Positions 44,051 through 52,558 of a stretch of 64,000 bases of DNA are shown here, piece after piece. The position numbers and the translations under genes are program-made. The stretch covers positions 1,220,001 through 1,284,000 of the forward strand of contig NZ_CP120863.1 in assembly GCF_026191725.2 (NCBI RefSeq), given 5' to 3'. Source of the stretch: Roseibium porphyridii. Lineage in GTDB: Bacteria > Pseudomonadota > Alphaproteobacteria > Rhizobiales > Stappiaceae. A model generated the notes under the pieces. It did not search any database. It had not been told where the DNA came from and was given only the letters and a program-made list of their open reading frames with translations. How positions within the stretch are numbered: the stretch's first letter is position 1; every line of letters starts with the position of its first letter.

Positions 44051-45232
44051 GTGTCGGAAATTACCATAACCCGCGCCGTGCGCATGCCGGACCCTTTTCG
44101 GATCGAGCGTTTTTCATCCAACCCGAAACTTGGCCCTCGTGTCCTGTTTTTCAGCGGAGGATCAGCTCTCAATGGTCTGTCGCAAAGGCTCAAGAAATAC
44201 ACGCACAATTCCATACATCTGGTGACACCGTTTGATAGCGGAGGAAGCTCGCAGGGGCTCCGGGTGGCGTTCAACATGCCCGCGATCGGAGACTTGAGAA
44301 GCCGCTTGATGGCGCTTGCGGACGAGACTGTTCTCGGTCACCCGGAAGTGTTTCGACTGTTCACGCATCGTTACTCCAAATCGGCTCGAAAAGACGATCT
44401 GAAAGGAGAACTCGATGCCATGATTGCCGGCACTCACCCGCTGGTCACGTCCATCGAGCAGCCGATGCGCACGCTCATTCAAAACCAGCTCGGCATGTTC
44501 CGCGCAGCTTGTCCGCAAGGATTCGACTTGCGCGGCGCCAGCATTGGAAACCTGATCCTCGCCGGCGGCTATCTGAACCAGAACCAGCAGCTTGAGCCGA
44601 TTATCTTCCTCGTCTCCAAGCTTGTTGGCGTCCTTGGAACAGTGCGGGCTGTTTCTGATGACAATTTGCATTTGGGCGCAGAGCTGGCGGATGGCCAGAT
44701 GGTTGTCGGGCAGCATTTGTTGACTGCCAAGGAACATCCGCCGCTTACATCACCGATCAAGGATCTTTTCCTCAACAAGTCGCTGGCCGGGCGTGATCCC
44801 GCTGTGACAGCGTTTCCAACGCGAAATCGGAAGCTGGTGCAAACGGCTGATCTCATCTGCTACGCACCTGGCAGCTTCTACACCAGCCTGATTGCAAATC
44901 TGTTGCCGGAAGGGGTCGGTCGGGCGATTGCAGAACGGACTGTTCCCAAGGTCTATATTCCAAGTCTCGGACTGGACCCGGAAACGGGAAAAATGAACCT
45001 GTCCGATAAGGTCCACACTCTGCTGAACTATCTGCACAGGGACGTCGGACCTGATTGTCCAACTCATAAATTGATCAATTTCGTTGTTGTCGATCGCACA
45101 CTGTCCGATGACGAAACGCTTGAAATCAGTGCTCGCGGCATCACGGTTTTGAAACTGGATCTCGTCAGCGCTCAGTCTGCTCCCTATTATGATCCCGAAC
45201 CGCTTTGCGAAGCCCTGGTCTCGTTGACCTGA
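44051..45232 (+). CDS. CofD/YvcK-like protein
   Basis: About 393 aa. RVLFFSGGSALNGLSQRLKK, then LVTPFDSGGSSQGLRVAFNM resembles the nucleotide-binding core of the CofD/YvcK (UPF0052) family, whose members are 2-phospho-L-lactate transferases or regulators of carbon metabolism. GNLILAGGYLNQ and ICYAPGSFYTSLIANLLPEG also fit. CofD-like proteins occur in the so-called GAK gene system with an ATP-grasp enzyme; no such partner lies here. GTG 44051 is preferred (AGGG upstream); TTG 44045 is an alternative. It precedes rbsD by 34 bases. Confidence 0.75.
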   Translation: MSEITITRAVRMPDPFRIERFSSNPKLGPRVLFFSGGSALNGLSQRLKKYTHNSIHLVTPFDSGGSSQGLRVAFNMPAIGDLRSRLMALADETVLGHPEVFRLFTHRYSKSARKDDLKGELDAMIAGTHPLVTSIEQPMRTLIQNQLGMFRAACPQGFDLRGASIGNLILAGGYLNQNQQLEPIIFLVSKLVGVLGTVRAVSDDNLHLGAELADGQMVVGQHLLTAKEHPPLTSPIKDLFLNKSLAGRDPAVTAFPTRNRKLVQTADLICYAPGSFYTSLIANLLPEGVGRAIAERTVPKVYIPSLGLDPETGKMNLSDKVHTLLNYLHRDVGPDCPTHKLINFVVVDRTLSDDETLEISARGITVLKLDLVSAQSAPYYDPEPLCEALVSLT

Positions 45233-45266
45233 TCGGCCAAGATAAGACATCTGCTGGAAAAACAAC

Positions 45267-45677
45267 ATGAAACGCACACAGCTGCTAAACCGTCACTTAA
45301 GCCAACTTGTTGCCTCGCTCGGGCATCTGGACGAGATCGTGGTTGCCGACGCGGGGTTGCCAGTGCCTGCCGGTGTTGAGGTTATTGACCTCGCCGTTAC
45401 TCCCGGTATTCCAGGTTTCTTCGATGTTCTTGAGGCCCTGTCCCGCGAACTTATCATTGAGCAGGCAGTGTTCGCCGATGAAACATCGCCTGAGCTTGGC
45501 ACGGAAATCGAAGTCCGGCTGGCGCATTGGGAGGCGGATACCGGCAAGCCGATTGCGCAATTGAAAATTTCCCATGACGATCTGAAATCGAGGTCCGCCA
45601 ATGCACGGGCCGTTATCAGAACAGGTGAGTGCACGCCTTACGCAAATGTCATCCTGGTTTCCGGCGTCCCGTTTTAG
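45267..45677 (+). CDS. rbsD: D-ribose pyranase, RbsD/FucU family
   Basis: A 136-aa RbsD: LLNRHLSQLVASLGHLDEIV then VADAGLPVPAGVEVIDLAVT, PGIPGFFDVLEAL and the C-terminal VIRTGECTPYANVILVSGV, which carries the conserved active-site residues of the family. It interconverts pyran and furan forms of ribose or a similar sugar. No ribose transporter or ribokinase is in the window; the gene instead follows a CofD-like gene on the same strand. Region 45678-46030 after it has no gene and holds the LacI operators. Confidence 0.9.
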   Translation: MKRTQLLNRHLSQLVASLGHLDEIVVADAGLPVPAGVEVIDLAVTPGIPGFFDVLEALSRELIIEQAVFADETSPELGTEIEVRLAHWEADTGKPIAQLKISHDDLKSRSANARAVIRTGECTPYANVILVSGVPF

Positions 45678-45900
45678 ATGAATGTCCAGACCGTTTCTTG
45701 ATCTTGCTGCTATCAGTGTTTGAAGGCAGGTGTGCGCCCTGAAGGCCAAACGACCTTATTTGTTTCCTCAAGTGGTCTGTAAGCCTGTCTCCTGGCGGCA
45801 TTGTTTCGAATAACGAGGCCGCTTCCCAAAACACAATGGCGCAAGGTTTTGTTGTAAAGACAGTGTCTTCCCGCTATGCGAAAAAGATTCTGCGGAGCAC

Positions 45901-45936
45901 CAAAACCGATTTTGTTGACTTACAAAATCGGTTTTG
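45901..45936. promoter_or_regulatory. Tandem LacI-type operators and promoter
   Basis: CAAAACCGATTTTG (45901-45914) and CAAAATCGGTTTTG (45923-45936) are each near-palindromes centred on CG, as for LacI-family sites. They are reverse complements of each other with centres 22 bases apart, so together they form a 15-base-arm inverted repeat. A -35 candidate TTGACT (45915-45920) lies between them and TAACAC at 45937-45942 could be the -10. Probable binding site for the regulator encoded at 46031. Confidence 0.72.
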
Positions 45937-46030
45937 TAACACTTTTTGTTAAGAAAGGCGGAGTTGAAGCCAGATCTTCGATTTGCGCCAAAAACAATCA
46001 GGACATTCCAAATGTCCAGTGGGAGGAAGC

Positions 46031-47137
46031 ATGTCGCGGTTACGCGGTTCCGTCACGATTGATGATGTGGCACGCCATGTCGGCGTCGCCAAGGGAACTG
46101 TTTCGCGCGTCCTCAACAACTACACAGACATATCCGACGAGACCCGCAAGCGCATTTTGAAGGCGGTCAAGGACCTTGGCTATCAACCGTCGGCAACCGC
46201 AAGAAACCTGAAACGCGGTCGTCAGGATACCCTCGGGATTATCATCCCGGTCGGGCATGGCAACGGTGCTGATCCATTCCTGTCTGAATTCATCGACGGT
46301 ATCGCCCGCGCATTGGATGAGTTGGATCTGGACCTTCTTGTGACCACCGCACATTCACGCGAGCACATGATCGAGTCGCTCGAGCGGTTGATCGCACGCC
46401 GCAAGGTGGATGGTTTCATCGTCACGCGAACCGAAGTCAACGACCCGCGTATTGCCTATCTGCAGGAGCGCAATTTTCCGTTCGTTGCCCACGGGCGCAC
46501 GGCAAATCCGTCCGGTTATGCCTGGTACGACATCGACAACGAGGCGGCATTCGCCGAGGGCGTACGTCATATTTACAGCCTCGGGCATGAGCGGATCGGA
46601 CTGGTCGGCGGCACATTGGAGCTGAATTTCGCGCGTCAGCGCAGAGAAGGGTATCGCCAGGGGCTGCGAGACCTGGGTGTGAAACATGACCCTTCTCTCG
46701 AAACCATTCAGACCGTGAGCGAAAAAGGCGGGATCCTCGGTGCAGAAGAACTGTTGTCGCTGGATCAACCGCCGACAGCCTTGCTGTGTGCGACCGACGC
46801 TCTGGCCATTGGTGCTGTTCAGTACTGTCGAAAGATTGGATTGAAAGCCGGGGTGGACGTCACGGTCATCGGCTATGACGGATTGCCCGTCGGGGAATAT
46901 CTCGATCCGCCGCTCACGACCTTTTCCCAGAGTGCGCAGGAAGCGGGTGGCCGGGTCGCGCGCATGCTGACCGACATTCTGGACGGAAAGTCACCGACAA
47001 GTTTGCAGGAGCTGTCCAAGGCAGACCTGATCCGCCGTGCCTCGGATGGCGCGCCGGCGAAGACACCGGCAGCGTTGGCGACAGCGCTCCGGGAACGGCT
47101 GAAAGACCAGCCACATTCTGGCAACAAGGGAGAATGA
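46031..47137 (+). CDS. LacI family transcriptional regulator
   Basis: A 368-aa LacI-type repressor. The HTH and hinge (RGSVTIDDVARHVGVAKGTV, SRVLNNYTDISDETRKRI, LGYQPSATARNLKRGR) are followed by a periplasmic-binding-like domain with GFIVTRTEVNDPRIAYL, the segment LGHERIGLVGGTLELNFARQ followed by RREGYRQGL, and TALLCATDALAIGAV. ATG 46031 has GGGAGGAAGC upstream. It is the first gene of the sugar ABC operon and is preceded by its likely operators; the effector is presumably the imported glycoside or a product of it. Confidence 0.92.
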   Translation: MSRLRGSVTIDDVARHVGVAKGTVSRVLNNYTDISDETRKRILKAVKDLGYQPSATARNLKRGRQDTLGIIIPVGHGNGADPFLSEFIDGIARALDELDLDLLVTTAHSREHMIESLERLIARRKVDGFIVTRTEVNDPRIAYLQERNFPFVAHGRTANPSGYAWYDIDNEAAFAEGVRHIYSLGHERIGLVGGTLELNFARQRREGYRQGLRDLGVKHDPSLETIQTVSEKGGILGAEELLSLDQPPTALLCATDALAIGAVQYCRKIGLKAGVDVTVIGYDGLPVGEYLDPPLTTFSQSAQEAGGRVARMLTDILDGKSPTSLQELSKADLIRRASDGAPAKTPAALATALRERLKDQPHSGNKGE

Positions 47138-47139
47138 GA

Positions 47140-48489
47140 ATGTTTGGGAGGACTAAATTCCTGGCCTCGACCATTGCGGGTGTACTTGCACTCGGGTTGA
47201 CAACGGCCCAGGCTGACACTTTGCGTTTCTGGACGACGGAAGAGCAGCCGGAAAGACTGGCCAAACAGGAAGAACTGGCGGCTGCATTCAAGGAAAAAAC
47301 AGGCATTGAAGTCGATGTCATTCCGGTTTCGGAATCAGAACTGGGTACACGGGCAACGGCTGCCTTTGCCGCAGGCGACTTGCCGGACGTGATCTATCAC
47401 ACGCTGCAATATGCTCTTCCCTGGGCGGAAGCCGGCATTCTGGACACGGAAGCTGCTACCGAAGTGGTTGAAACCCTCGGTAAGGATACCTTCGCACCGG
47501 GCGCTGTTTCCATGGCAGCCGTCGATGGCGGGATCGCATCGGTTCCGGTCGATGGCTGGACCCAGATGGTGGTCTACCGCAAGGACCTCTTCGATGCGAA
47601 TGGCCTTGCGGCCCCCGATAGCTACGAGAACATTCTGGCTGCCGTTGAAAAGCTGCACAATCCGCCGGAAATGTTCGCGTTTGTTGCTGCGACCAAGATT
47701 GACGAGAACTTCATGAGCCAGGTGCTGGAGCATGTGCTTCTGGCAAACGGCGTCAATCCGGTGAACAACGAAGGCTTCAAGCCGCTTGATGAGAAGAAGA
47801 CCATTGAGGCGCTGGATTTCTACAAGGCGATCGCAAAGGCCTCTCCTCCAGGCGATTTGTTCTGGAAACAGTCGCGCGAACTTTATTTTGCCGGCAAAGC
47901 AGCGATGATCATCTGGTCTCCGTTCATCCTGGATGAACTGGCCGGTCTGCGTGACAGTGCACCGCCAACCATCACCGACGATCCGACGTCCAGTGAGCTG
48001 GCATCCAAGACCGGTATCGTGACCACATTGAGCGGTCCGTCCAACCCGGATGGTGCAGCTTGGGGCGATGTTCGCTATTTCGGCATCACCAACGATGCGG
48101 ACACGGAAGCTGCGATGCAGTTCATCGAGTTCTCCATGGATGATGGCTACATGTCGACACTGTCGATCGCGCCGGAAGGAAAGTTCCCGGTTCGCCGTGG
48201 CAACAAGGACAATGCAACGGCGTTTGTCGATGGCTGGTCCAAACTGCCGGTTGGTGTCGATCGCAAAGCACCCCTGACCGACCTTTATGACGCGGAAACA
48301 ATCAAAACAATCGTCTCGGGTCTGGACACTGCCAGCCGTTGGGGTGTCACGGAAGGTCAGCTGTCGCTTGCTTCCAAGATCATCAACAGCCAGGTGATCA
48401 ACCGTCTGGTGCGTGAATATATCGACGATGAGCGCGATGCGGCCGCAACGGTTGCCAAACTCAATGAAGAACTGGCGAAAGTCCAGTAA
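47140..48489 (+). CDS. Sugar ABC transporter substrate-binding protein
   Basis: A 449-aa CUT1 binding protein with a signal peptide (about residues 1-24, ending TTAQA before DTLRFWTTEEQPERLAKQEE). GDLPDVIYHTLQYALPWAEA and VPVDGWTQMVVYRKDLFDAN are typical. An ATG at 47134 also exists, but AGGGAG at 47127-47132 is one base from it and seven from ATG 47140, so 47140 is chosen. Ligand unknown; the hydrolase at 51251 suggests a glycosylglycerate-like solute. Confidence 0.9.
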   Translation: MFGRTKFLASTIAGVLALGLTTAQADTLRFWTTEEQPERLAKQEELAAAFKEKTGIEVDVIPVSESELGTRATAAFAAGDLPDVIYHTLQYALPWAEAGILDTEAATEVVETLGKDTFAPGAVSMAAVDGGIASVPVDGWTQMVVYRKDLFDANGLAAPDSYENILAAVEKLHNPPEMFAFVAATKIDENFMSQVLEHVLLANGVNPVNNEGFKPLDEKKTIEALDFYKAIAKASPPGDLFWKQSRELYFAGKAAMIIWSPFILDELAGLRDSAPPTITDDPTSSELASKTGIVTTLSGPSNPDGAAWGDVRYFGITNDADTEAAMQFIEFSMDDGYMSTLSIAPEGKFPVRRGNKDNATAFVDGWSKLPVGVDRKAPLTDLYDAETIKTIVSGLDTASRWGVTEGQLSLASKIINSQVINRLVREYIDDERDAAATVAKLNEELAKVQ

Positions 48490-48496
48490 CTGAACA

Positions 48497-48517
48497 CCCG
48501 CCACATCAGGTGGCGGG
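48497..48517 (+). other. Hairpin after the binding-protein gene
   Basis: CCCGCCAC pairs perfectly with GTGGCGGG around the loop ATCAG, 7 bases after the binding-protein stop. No T tract follows. Probably a 3' stability element within the operon. Confidence 0.6.
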
Positions 48518-48571
48518 GCCCCCATCGACAACCGCATAGGACCGGACAGTACAGTCCTGGATTGCCCGGTC

Positions 48572-48616
48572 CTCCTCCCACCTCCCGTGCGACTGCGTGC
48601 GGGAGGGCCGGAGGAG
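48572..48616 (+). other. Second large hairpin in the binding-protein/permease gap
   Basis: CTCCT (48572-48576) pairs with AGGAG (48612-48616), and CTCCCG pairs with CGGGAG further in, giving an interrupted GC-rich stem of about 45 bases. Together with the preceding hairpin it fills most of the 187-base gap before the permease gene. Confidence 0.5.
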
Positions 48617-48676
48617 ATCTGCCCGGACGCCGACGTCCTTCGGGGCGTACGCATAGCCGAAAGCTGAGCTGGAACG

Positions 48677-49981
48677 ATGAGCGCAACTGACCAACAGTCT
48701 GTTTCTTCAGGTCCCCCCAAAGGGATCGGACCCATGCAGCGCCGCGAAATGTGGCTGGCCTATCTGATGTTGGCACCGACATTCGCCATCATCCTGATGA
48801 TTGTCGCCGGTCCTCTTCTGGCCAATTTCTGGATAAGTGTGAAGCCTGTCCAGCTGGCCGATCTGAGGCCGCCGACTGTCCTCGTCAACGAACGTGTGCG
48901 TGGCCGTCCCGCGGCAGACGGTGACGAAGCAACGTTGGAATACAGGCTCCGGAACTCGTCCCGGACCGAGGAAATCCGGAACGTTGTTGTGAAGGATCAG
49001 GTGCCGGACGGGTTTAATGTTGCTGTTGTGCCAGACGCTTGTGCGCTTGATGGGCGTGCGCTGACTTGTACCATTGGCACGGTTGAACCAGGCTGGAGTG
49101 AACGGCTCCGCCTCGAGGGAACCGTCACAGAGGCCTTCCTGTCTGCCAACCGCCCGGAGCGCGCGAGCGAACCCGAGGTGTCCGGTGATGCCAACAACGT
49201 GCTCACCAATTTCGACTTCACGTTCGAAAACTTCCAGAGGATCTTCAGTGCCGATGAATTCTGGTCGGTTCTGCGAGTGACATTCTACTACACAATTTTC
49301 GGTACCGGCGGTGCACTTGTGCTCGGTCTCTTCGCTGCGCAGCTGCTCAACACCGTCTTTGTCGGGCGCGGTTTCATGCGCGGCCTGTTTCTGTTCCCCT
49401 ATGTTTCACCGGTGATAGCCGTTGCCTTTACATGGGTTGTCTTGTTCGACCCATTCTCAGGCACTGTCAACGCGCTGCTAACGAAAATGGGAGTGGTATC
49501 CGACCCGATCAATTTCTTCGGGCAGCGCGCGATCGAATATTCGATTTTCGGCATCCAGATGGAGTTCCCACTGGCTCTGACGACCGTGATCGCATTTGAG
49601 GCCTGGCGGTATTTTCCGCTGTCGTTCCTGTTCATTCTTGCGCGCATGCAGTCGATCAATACGGACATGTATGAAGCGGCCGAAATGGACGGCGCTACAC
49701 CACTGCAGCAATTCTGGTACCTGTCACTGCCGCAATTGATGGGCATCCTGTCTGTCCTGTTCCTGCTGCGTTTCATTTGGACGTTCAACAAGTTCGACGA
49801 CATTTTCCTGCTGACCGGCGGCAACGCAGGTACGCGGACATTGACTGTCGATGTCTATGAACAGGGTTTTGCACTCTCCAATCTCGGGGCTGGTGCTGCC
49901 GTCGCGGTGGTCGTCTTTGTGGTGCTTGTGACTTTTGCCACCTTGTTCATCCGCTTCTCACCGAAGGAGGAAGGCCTATGA
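48677..49981 (+). CDS. Carbohydrate ABC permease, MalF type, with inserted DUF11-like periplasmic domain
   Basis: 434 aa versus about 300 for the family. Helix 1 is at residues about 25-55. Residues about 64-172 form an insertion of beta-sandwich character (EATLEYRLRNSSRTEEIRNV, VVKDQVPDGFNV, ACALDGRALTCTIGTVEPGW, RLRLEGTVT) matching the DUF11/adhesin-repeat pattern, with two Cys that could pair. The normal permease resumes at NFDFTFENFQRIFSADEFW and carries the EAA loop EAAEMDGATPLQQFWYLSLP. By topology the insert lies in the periplasm. It could contact the binding protein, as the P2 loop of E. coli MalF does, but it sits between helices 1 and 2. Confidence 0.87.
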   Translation: MSATDQQSVSSGPPKGIGPMQRREMWLAYLMLAPTFAIILMIVAGPLLANFWISVKPVQLADLRPPTVLVNERVRGRPAADGDEATLEYRLRNSSRTEEIRNVVVKDQVPDGFNVAVVPDACALDGRALTCTIGTVEPGWSERLRLEGTVTEAFLSANRPERASEPEVSGDANNVLTNFDFTFENFQRIFSADEFWSVLRVTFYYTIFGTGGALVLGLFAAQLLNTVFVGRGFMRGLFLFPYVSPVIAVAFTWVVLFDPFSGTVNALLTKMGVVSDPINFFGQRAIEYSIFGIQMEFPLALTTVIAFEAWRYFPLSFLFILARMQSINTDMYEAAEMDGATPLQQFWYLSLPQLMGILSVLFLLRFIWTFNKFDDIFLLTGGNAGTRTLTVDVYEQGFALSNLGAGAAVAVVVFVVLVTFATLFIRFSPKEEGL

Positions 49982-51207
49982 GACCGGGAAGTGTTTTGCT
50001 CACGGCCATTACAGGCCTGATCTGGGGCGTGACCGCAATGGTGGTGATCGGTGTGACACTGACGCTGATCACCGGCGAGGTGGCTCTGCCGCAGGCAACC
50101 GCTGCTGCGATTGCGGGTTTGTTGAGTTCACTCATCTTTGTGTGGCGGCAGTCATCAGCAGCAAGTGGTCTTCCGGCCTGGGCGCTGTCCGCCGCAGTTC
50201 TCTTCATAGTGCTGATGGCCGCAACCTTTGCAGCACCCTTCGGGCTTCCGCTCAACAAGGAACCGGTGTGGCAAGGGCTTGCGCTGATCGCCTTCATCGC
50301 AGGTGTCACCGGCGCCAACCATCTGTCGCTCTCTGGTGCATCTCTTGGTGCGATGACCCGCTACGAGCGTGAGGTTGTCTATATTCGCATCGCCAAGGGT
50401 ATTGGCTTCGTTCTGTTCACGATCGTTGTTGCCCTGCCGTTTTATGTGATGGTGATGACGTCGCTGAAAAGCCAGCAGACCCTGCTCGCCAATCCGCTTG
50501 ATCTGTCCATCGACTTTTCGCAGGGGCTCTATGGTCTGTTCCGCTCCTATGTGGAGCTGTTCACCCAGTTCAACTTTGGCCGTTATCTGTTGGTCTCGAC
50601 TTTCGTGTCGATAGCGACAGTGTTTCTGACGCTCGCCTTTTCAGTGCCTGGCGCCTATGCTGTCTCAAGGCTCCGGTTCCCGGGACAGGCGTTTCTCGCC
50701 AGATCCGTGCTGCTCATCTACATGGTCCCGGCGATCGTTCTCGTGATCCCGCTCTATGCAGTCTTTTCGCAGCTCGGCCTTCGCAATACGTTGACCGGTC
50801 TTCTGATCGTCTATCCGGCAACAACCATCCCGGTCGCACTTTATATGCTGCAGGGCTACTTCCGCGGGATCCCGTCCGAGCTGGAAGAAGCCGGTCTCAT
50901 GGATGGTCTTTCGCGGATTGGTGTGATCCTGAAAATCACACTGCCACTGTCACTGCCGGCGCTGGCGTCCGTGTCGCTCTATGTCTTCATGATTGCCTGG
51001 AATGAATTCCTCTTTGCATTCATGTTCCTGGATGATCCGGACATCTTCACCCTGTCTCGTGGGGTGGTCTCTCTGAACTCGTCGGAGGTCCCACGCCAAC
51101 ACCTGATGGCGGGTGCCGTAATCGCGACCGTGCCGGTTCTGTTTATCTTCCTCTGGTTCGAACGCTTCCTTGTGCAGGGCCTCACGGCCGGCAGTGTGAA
51201 GGGTTAG
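49978..51207 (+). CDS. Carbohydrate ABC permease, MalG type, with extra N-terminal membrane domain
   Basis: 409 aa. Residues about 139-409 are a normal MalG-like permease (FVLFTIVVALPFYVMVMTSL, EAA loop ELEEAGLMDGLSRIGVILKI, C-terminal LTAGSVKG). Residues 1-130 add about four hydrophobic segments (roughly 8-30, 38-57, 69-88, 98-112) not found in standard CUT1 permeases. ATG 49978 overlaps the MalF-type stop by four bases. Both permeases of this importer are thus enlarged, which suggests the additions interact. Confidence 0.87.
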   Translation: MRPGSVLLTAITGLIWGVTAMVVIGVTLTLITGEVALPQATAAAIAGLLSSLIFVWRQSSAASGLPAWALSAAVLFIVLMAATFAAPFGLPLNKEPVWQGLALIAFIAGVTGANHLSLSGASLGAMTRYEREVVYIRIAKGIGFVLFTIVVALPFYVMVMTSLKSQQTLLANPLDLSIDFSQGLYGLFRSYVELFTQFNFGRYLLVSTFVSIATVFLTLAFSVPGAYAVSRLRFPGQAFLARSVLLIYMVPAIVLVIPLYAVFSQLGLRNTLTGLLIVYPATTIPVALYMLQGYFRGIPSELEEAGLMDGLSRIGVILKITLPLSLPALASVSLYVFMIAWNEFLFAFMFLDDPDIFTLSRGVVSLNSSEVPRQHLMAGAVIATVPVLFIFLWFERFLVQGLTAGSVKG

Positions 51208-51250
51208 TGGAAATTCAAAAGGGCTCGTGAGAGGCCCATAGGAGTTACCT

Positions 51251-52540
51251 GTGTCAAACGCAGATCTAGACAAAACCGCCCGGACTATCCTGATTGAGAA
51301 TGATCAGGGCGGTTATACAATCCCGACAAAGGGGCTTTACCCCTATCAATGGAACTGGGACTCCGTCTTTGTTGCGCTGGGCTTTGCCACTTTCGATCAA
51401 AGCCGTGCATGGCGCGAAATCGAGATGCTGTTCGAAGGTCAATGGCGTGACGGTATGGTACCGCACATCCTGTTCCGAAAGGACGATCCGAGCTACTTCC
51501 CCGGACCATCTGTCTGGGGAACCGATGGCGGGCCAATCCCGAGTTCCGGGCACTCGCAGCCACCGGTCGCCGCGACGGTGATCAAAGATCTGGTCGATGC
51601 AGACGGTTCGGGCAAGGCACTTGAGCGGGCAGTAAAGCTCATGCCGCAACTGATGAACTGGCATCGCTGGTATCTTGCGTATCGGGACCCTAAGGACCTC
51701 GGCGTTCTCGCTGTCATTCATCCCTGGGAGTCAGGCCGCGACAATCTGCCGGATTGGGACGAGGCTCTGCGCGCGGTCGAGGTCAAGGACATTGGTCCTT
51801 ACGAGCGCAAGGACACCTCCCATGTGGATCCAGCAATGCGTCCGCACAAGGAAGACTATGATCGCTATTTGAGCATTATGGCTGCCTGCCGGAATGTGGG
51901 TTGGGATCCGCAGAAGGTTGCCGAAACCTGTCCATTCTTTGTGGCTGATCCCGGAGTGACCTTCATTTTCCTGCGCGCGAACAGAGATCTTCTGATCCTG
52001 GCGGAAAGGCTCGGTTTGGATGCTGAGGCCGAAGAAGTTCGTGGCTGGATCCGCAAGATGGAGGCTGGTGCCAAAACACTCTGGAACGATGAGTTGAAAG
52101 CTCATGTGGCTCTCAACGAAAGAACCGGACGGCAGACCGACGGTATTTCAAGCGCATCCTTCCTCGCACCATATGCGGGCCTTGCGGATCAGACGACGCT
52201 GACATCGTTGCAGGGCCATTTCGATCGCATTGCCTCGAAAGTCCGATATCTGATGCCATCCTACGATCCTGATCACAGGAACTATGAGCCGCTGCGCTAT
52301 TGGCGCGGTCCGGTCTGGGCCATGATCAACTACATGATCGCAAGAGGGTTTGCGGAAGCAGGTGACAATGAGCGCGCCAACAGGTTGCGTCAGGACACCG
52401 CCGATCTGATCGCAACAGGCGGTTTTGCCGAGTATTTCAGCCCGGAAAACGGTGCCGGAGCCGGAGGAGGCACCTTCTCATGGACGGCAGCCATCTGGCT
52501 AACCTGGGCGTCGCCCTCACACCAAGAACAGGCAGCTTAA
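51251..52540 (+). CDS. MGH1/GH63-like glycoside hydrolase
   Basis: A 429-aa (alpha/alpha)6-barrel hydrolase resembling mannosylglycerate/glucosylglycerate hydrolases. GGYTIPTKGLYPYQWNWDSV is the N-terminal family motif, IHPWESGRDNLPDWDEA contains the presumed acid Asp, and GFAEYFSPENGAGAGGGTFS then WTAA holds the presumed base Glu. No signal peptide, so it acts on imported substrate. GTG 51251 has AGGAGT upstream. Trehalase-like activity cannot be excluded. Confidence 0.75.
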   Translation: MSNADLDKTARTILIENDQGGYTIPTKGLYPYQWNWDSVFVALGFATFDQSRAWREIEMLFEGQWRDGMVPHILFRKDDPSYFPGPSVWGTDGGPIPSSGHSQPPVAATVIKDLVDADGSGKALERAVKLMPQLMNWHRWYLAYRDPKDLGVLAVIHPWESGRDNLPDWDEALRAVEVKDIGPYERKDTSHVDPAMRPHKEDYDRYLSIMAACRNVGWDPQKVAETCPFFVADPGVTFIFLRANRDLLILAERLGLDAEAEEVRGWIRKMEAGAKTLWNDELKAHVALNERTGRQTDGISSASFLAPYAGLADQTTLTSLQGHFDRIASKVRYLMPSYDPDHRNYEPLRYWRGPVWAMINYMIARGFAEAGDNERANRLRQDTADLIATGGFAEYFSPENGAGAGGGTFSWTAAIWLTWASPSHQEQAA

Positions 52541-52558
52541 CGAGCGGGGTTTAATGTC

